64,000 bases of DNA from Sipunculus nudus (lineage: Eukaryota; Annelida; Sipuncula; Golfingiida; Sipunculidae), in contig CM049317.1 of assembly GCA_026874595.1 (NCBI GenBank), positions 31,236,901 through 31,300,900 on the forward strand, in the 5' to 3' direction. The position numbers and the translations under genes are program-made. Numbering within the stretch: the stretch's first letter is position 1; each line of letters begins with the position of its first letter. The notes below the pieces were generated by a model. It did not search any database. It was not told where the DNA came from and was given only the letters and a program-made list of their open reading frames with translations. This document shows, one piece after another, positions 59,481 to 64,000 of this stretch.

Positions 59481-59520
59481 TTTTTTTTTTATGTGTCCTA
59501 AATCAGCCACCGTACTGGTC

Positions 59521-60766
59521 AACATATAGATGAGTCGACCAGGGCTTTATTCCAGGGGATCTGTTTAACGATACGAAACTATTGCAACTAAAACATTTCG
59601 ATATTGAAACATATTCCAAAAGCATTTACCTCTACCCATATATTGCCTATATATATTGTGATAAACTTACGCGTGGATATTTACATTGGTGTATATTGAA
59701 GGTACATTGAGAACATGTGTAAAAGAAGGAATGTGTTGTAAGTAGGCAATAATTATTGTTCTTACAACTGTTTTTTTTTGGTTTGAGCCATCATTTCATA
59801 AATTAAGACTACTTGGTTTTGTTAATGAGCGATTGGCTATAAGTTGTATAACCTTTATTATAATGCACCACAGGAGTCAGAGGATAGATATGCAGAATCA
59901 GACGTAATTTAAATGGCTTCGTAAGCTTTGATTGGCCTAGCTGAAATAATCTAAGAATGCAAACATTAAGCTATGATACATCCAGGAGGATTTATTTGGA
60001 TTTAGGAAAACTATCGGCAGTTCAACAAAACAAATATAGGGATGACAATATGCAAGCAATTCATGAAGGCTGAAGTTATCGGTTCAATACTTCTAATGAA
60101 CATCGCGGATGCATGATTGATGATAAATGAAGAAAACCTAGAAATAGGAAGTCTCTAACGTCCATTTGCCTCGATTTTTTCTCGGACGCAGGGCACTAAA
60201 AGTCAAAGTGATCAGGTAAAAGCGTAACTACATAAAACAATGATACAAAACAAGATTTATAAATATCGAACTTATAAAAGGATCTCGTATTATGCAGTAG
60301 TCATCAACAGAATACCAACCCCTCATTAATGATTTATTGATTAACGTATGCTGATAAATTTTAATGTACTGCGTACATTCATGATCTGAAAGAAAGGGGT
60401 ATCTTACAGAGAAGGAAATATGATACAATTATATGGTTTCATAGAAGAAAGAGACAAAAAGACGACAAAGACGGTTAAAAGAATAAAATCCTTCTGGAGT
60501 ACGGCCTTTTTTTTTTATCAAGTAAAGGTTTTCGTTTTCTGGGTATGGAAACTAACACAACATTTTCAGCCCACAAAATAATCTGAATCTACTTTAAAGA
60601 TGACCCGCAAAGCTCTCAGAAACGCATATATACATCATAATGAATAAATAGCATACTTTGCCATGTTCAAGTAATTTAACATTATAAAATTAAAAGTGTT
60701 TCCAAGTTCATGTCAGGTCACCCCCGCCTTGTTGTAATCGGATATCTCCGTGACGCCTGGGTAGCG
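59521..60766. other. Non-coding stretch
   Basis: No exon or repeat was recognised. If copy B of the transposase has a left terminus, it should lie near the right end of this interval. A TTAA at about 60676, the target expected for Kolobok elements, is common sequence and not diagnostic. Confidence 0.4.
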
Positions 60767-60774
60767 TGACGTCA
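60767..60774. promoter_or_regulatory. CRE-like palindrome upstream of THAP start
   Basis: A perfect TGACGTCA 60 bp before the ATG at 60834, in a GC-richer stretch that also has CCGTGACGCC. CREB/ATF-type factors bind this site in animals. Its use here is an inference from position. Confidence 0.35.
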
Positions 60775-60833
60775 TTTGCACCATTGCTGCTCTCGGACAA
60801 AGAACTCGCGTGGTTGCCTAGCCTAGTGTAAAC

Positions 60834-63800
60834 ATGGTCTATTGTTGTGCCTTCGACTGTAACAATGGATAAAAGTTGGGCCGCAGTTTCTTCCAGTTTC
60901 CAAGAAATCGAAAACAAAGAGCTGTGTGGATCCGCATGGTCAACAGGAAAGATTTCAAACCTACTAAACGAACTGTTATATGCAGCGACCATTTCGAGGA
61001 TGATTTTTTTAATGTCAACCCGAGCGTGGTCCGCAGTGTAGGCATGAAGTTTGACCAACTGCGATTGATAAAAGGGGCAGCCCAACAAAGTTCTCTGGGT
61101 CTGACAAGCAGGTGGAAACAGTCAAAACGCAGAAAGTCCGAGGCAGTCTAGCGTTCCTGAAGCGGAGAAATCTGAAGGTAACCATTTTGCACAAATGGTA
61201 TTGGTCAAATATAAATTTAATGAGTGTAAACGTCGTCTTTGATCGCTCTTATTCCGGCGGCGCTGACCCAAACATTGGATTTGGAATTTTACGGAGCCTT
61301 ATTAAGTAGGGATCGAGACCTGACTCTCCAGTAACAGTGTTTTTTTTTTGTCATTTTTAATTATTATTAAAGCCTGTAGTAGATAGATAAGAGGGTTTGA
61401 TAAGATTCATCCAACGGCATGTAGAGCGTGGCCGTGGGCCTCCTTGTTCCCCTATAAACACTCATGTAATCAACAACATCCATGCAGTCGGCCAGAGTTA
61501 AATCCTGGGGTTGTGAAACCCAAGTAATTTGCACAAATATTATTCAAATTAATTTTAATTAAATTCAAATTTGAAATGATTATGTAGGTTTCATCTTTTT
61601 TAAATGTAGATCCGCTTGTTTGTCGAGTTATTTTGTTAATACATCTGTGCCCTAGTGCTGTGACAAGAGGTATATGTAACCAGTGACAGCGTCATTCAAA
61701 ATTATGATGTCATATTTTTTAAATAAAATAGGCAATGGAGGAATACAGCAAGGCTGTCATAGAAGATGAAATGAAAGGGACTTCTGAGTCTGATGTGGAA
61801 GATTGTGGCAGTACCATTGTGGTGCCTGAACCTGGAACCTCTTCTTATCCAGAGAAAATTTAGTGTCATGCCGCTGTCCAAATCAGAGTTTTGATGAGCG
61901 CTTATTATAAATTACTGGTTTTTGTCGGGTCACTAAAGTAATGGTCCAGTCTCTATCCTTTTATTAAAGATGATATTGATTTGTCTTATATATAAATTAC
62001 TAAAGCAAACTGATATTTTTTTCGCAGATTGCACTGTATGTTAGCATTGTAATTATTATCTTAAATTTATATGCATTTATACTACAGGCCAAAACAGTTG
62101 CATCCCAAACGGAAAGATGTGGAAAGGCACGTGAGACCCAGTGGGATCGTGCAGCTCTAACACGAAGCGCGGGCACAAAGACACTCCATAAGAAGTTTAT
62201 TGATGCTGCAGCAGACCCTTATATCCCCCATTATGACATCCACCCTGATGAGGCAAGCATGGACACAGAGTCATCATTCAAAGATGATGCGTCAGATGAT
62301 CCAGACTGGGATGCAGAGGTAGGAACTGACCCAGATGAGTTTGACTCTCATGAGAGTGACTGTGAGTTGTAAATATTTCAAAGACGTACAAAATGTAAAG
62401 ATCTTTTTTTAGTTACAATCATATAATAAAAATATAGAAGTCAAGTAGTAGTATAACGAAATGTAAATCATAACGAGCCGTCAGGTTTCAGTAAATGTGA
62501 TAGTATTTATCAAATCAAACCATGCAGTATGAATACATTGTCCCTTGTTTCAGATTAGAGGAAATGCAGGATGAACCAGGTTTTCAGGAGAGAAAATACA
62601 TAGTATTTGAATCCTGTCTGGTGGCTCTGCTTTCCAGCTGCATTACCTGTCTAGGAAGCTGCCGTGTGTTTATGACGAAGTCTGTGGGAAGCATTGTAGT
62701 AGTTCAACAGCTTTGGTCCAAAGGATGCACGAGAACATGGACAAGGAAGCCATCACATCAGTCCATGCCTTTAGGGAATTTGGCCATTGCTGCAAGGCCA
62801 TTGCTGTGAAAGGTGTAAACCTACTTAAACACATAAACCTTGCAACCATCTCAACAACGACATTCAGTCTCCTGCAGGCTTATTACCTGATCCCTGCAAT
62901 CAACAGAGTATGGGAAACAAAGCAGATGCAGTTTCTGAAGGATGTCGGTTCAGAAGCACTGAAGTTAGTGGGGATGCACGATGATGTTCCCCGGGCCACA
63001 CAGTTAAATATGGCAGCTATTCCCTAATGGATTTGACAAAAGAAAAAAGTTGTGGAGTTCCAGCTTGTGCAGGTAATTAGTTATTATAAAATATCAGTAA
63101 TTTATTACTTTAAAAGAGCAAAACAATTTTAACTTATGCTGTACATTTTTTCAAAGTTAATATATATGGCACTAAATAAAAATATAAATTTGAATCAATG
63201 TGGCTAATAAATTCATAAACATTTTTCTCTGTATGTAGAGTAATGAAGAGAAGAATTCCAATGCCATGGAACTAGAGGGTTTGAAGAGGATCCTGGAAAC
63301 CATCGAGCGCAAGGGGATCAACATCATCAGCCTGACAACTGACCGACATCCCCAGGTGAAGTAGTGGATAAGAGCAGAGAGACCCTTGTTACTTCACTGG
63401 TTTGATGTGTGGCATGTTGATAAAGGTAACATTCTTTGCTATTATTGAATTCATAACATTTTAATTTATCAAACATTTGTGTGCTAATTATTTAATATCA
63501 CAAGTCACTTCTTGATTTAATTTAGTGATTTTACTGTGATTTTACTTCAAATTTAATTTCAAATTAACATGCTATATTTAAATTGGTATCTACAAGAACC
63601 TCGTTTGGTTGTCATCTCGGCGTTAGTGTGAAGTCCTAGCAGACTGGACCATGCGTATCAGCAAACATGTTTTTTGGTGTGCTGCTACCAGTGCAGGGGA
63701 CGAGGAACTAGTTCGGCAGAAGTGGCAGTCGGTTTTAAACCATGTGTCCAACATCCACAGTTGTCATGAAAACAAATTCCCTGCATGTCAGCATGTTGAA

Positions 63801-64000
63801 CTTGAAGAACGAGCCTGGATTCCAAAAGGTAAATACTACACAATTTGTTTAATTGGTAGCCTATGAAATTATAATTTCATTGTATATACAACAGTATCAA
63901 CATGGCTTAAATTTTAAATAATGTCTATAAACAATTATCCTATTCAGTGGTCATCATTCACAGTATGAATAAATCTATAGCCATTATCAATTAAATACTT
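60834..64000 (+). pseudogene. THAP-domain Kolobok-like transposase, copy B (runs off the end)
   Basis: Exon 1 (60834-61177) encodes a THAP finger: VYCCAFDCNNG, TAA at 60870, then FFQFPRNRKQRAVWIR, the CSDHF zinc ligands and a basic tail; C2CH ligands are present. An acidic linker exon starts at 61732 and another spans about 62088-62362. Exon 62554-63072 has ERKYIVFESCL, GNLAIAA, then shifted INLATISTTTFSLLQAYYL and GDAR-(TGA)-CSPGHTVKYGSYSLMD, the first catalytic Asp region. Exon 63239-63425 has AMELEGLKRILETIERKGIN, LTTDRHPQV and FDVWHV, with TAG replacing a Lys codon. Exon 63597-63828 has WLSSRR-(TAG)-CEVLADW and VLNHVSNIH. At least four nonsense codons and several shifts are present. Introns are shared with copy A. 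Confidence 0.75.

Larger units (their letters stand above)
57243..59514. mobile_element. Non-autonomous fold-back DNA element with 23-bp TIRs
   Basis: The left terminus (57243-57265) begins TAGGGTGGCTGATTTAGG and the right terminus (59492-59514) is its inverted match, 22 of 23 positions. CTGGTC flanks both sides (57237-57242 and 59515-59520), reading as a 6-bp target-site duplication. Inside each TIR lies an A-rich (left) or T-rich (right) subterminal tandem array in inverted orientation, so the ends can pair over more than 150 bp. The interior holds a 567-bp tandem duplication and no transposase frame. The superfamily is not assigned: 6-bp duplications occur in Dada and in Polinton/Maverick elements, and fold-back elements share the repeat-rich ends. 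Confidence 0.7.

Noticed and set aside
60708-61088. 126-codon minus-strand open frame
   Set aside because: Antisense to the THAP exon; the zinc ligands and AVWIR block on the plus strand explain the open sequence.
60834-64000. Stop-codon reassignment to explain in-frame TAA, TAG and TGA
   Set aside because: All three stops occur, together with frameshifts and a lost catalytic residue in the sister copy; pseudogene decay is simpler, and the 2A LINE reads with the standard code.
1-64000. tRNA, rRNA and LTR-retrotransposon features
   Set aside because: No tRNA B-box cloverleaf, rRNA core or paired long terminal repeats could be recognised by eye; a computed scan might still find a small RNA gene.

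Overview
The window looks like nuclear DNA of a marine invertebrate, most probably a mollusc such as a bivalve. It is AT-rich, the recognisable coding pieces are split by GT/AG introns, and it is crowded with non-LTR retrotransposons and DNA transposons of kinds common in lophotrochozoans. The species is an inference: no conserved host gene was recognised. I found no operon, rRNA, tRNA, CRISPR array or prokaryotic signature.

Layout. 1-9.8 kb is mostly non-coding, with a tiny MITE (2969-3035), a GC-rich island (5185-5460), two copies of a dispersed ~60 bp repeat, and the last two exons of a possible small minus-strand membrane-protein gene (6973-7337). 9.8-11.8 kb holds a decayed LINE and a two-unit minisatellite. 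12.3-15.7 kb holds a MITE-like block, a 5'-truncated THAP/Kolobok-like transposase pseudogene (copy A) and, convergent to it, a three-exon gene for a P2X7-type cysteine-rich ('ballast') domain. 15.8-25.2 kb is mostly empty apart from microsatellites and one dispersed repeat. 25.3-30.5 kb is a decayed two-gene DNA transposon resembling IS4EU/ISL2EU: a plus-strand DDE transposase interleaved with a minus-strand SWIM-finger + YqaJ-nuclease gene, broken by a 5'-truncated CR1/L2-like LINE at about 27.2-28.5 kb.

34.9-38.7 kb is an internally deleted Tx1-like LINE. 40.2-44.7 kb is a frameshifted LINE of another lineage. 45.2-50.2 kb is a nearly intact LINE whose ORF1 starts with a hydrophobic leader and a 2A ribosome-skipping motif; ORF1 and ORF2 share one frame and are separated by a single TAA. 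57.2-59.5 kb is a 2.27-kb non-autonomous fold-back element with 23-bp terminal inverted repeats, an apparent 6-bp target duplication, subterminal A/T-rich arrays in inverted orientation and a 567-bp internal tandem duplication. 60.8 kb to the end is the THAP-bearing copy B of the same transposase family as copy A, introns included, running off the window.

How the parts relate. The region is a stratified mobile-element deposit. The main units of interest are three multi-component elements: Kolobok-like transposase plus P2X7-like gene, transposase plus SWIM-YqaJ nuclease, and the 2A LINE. Apart from the 2A LINE ORF1, nearly every coding unit recognised has stops or frameshifts. Exon boundaries, homologies and clade names come from reading the sequence and from family knowledge; no database search was run.
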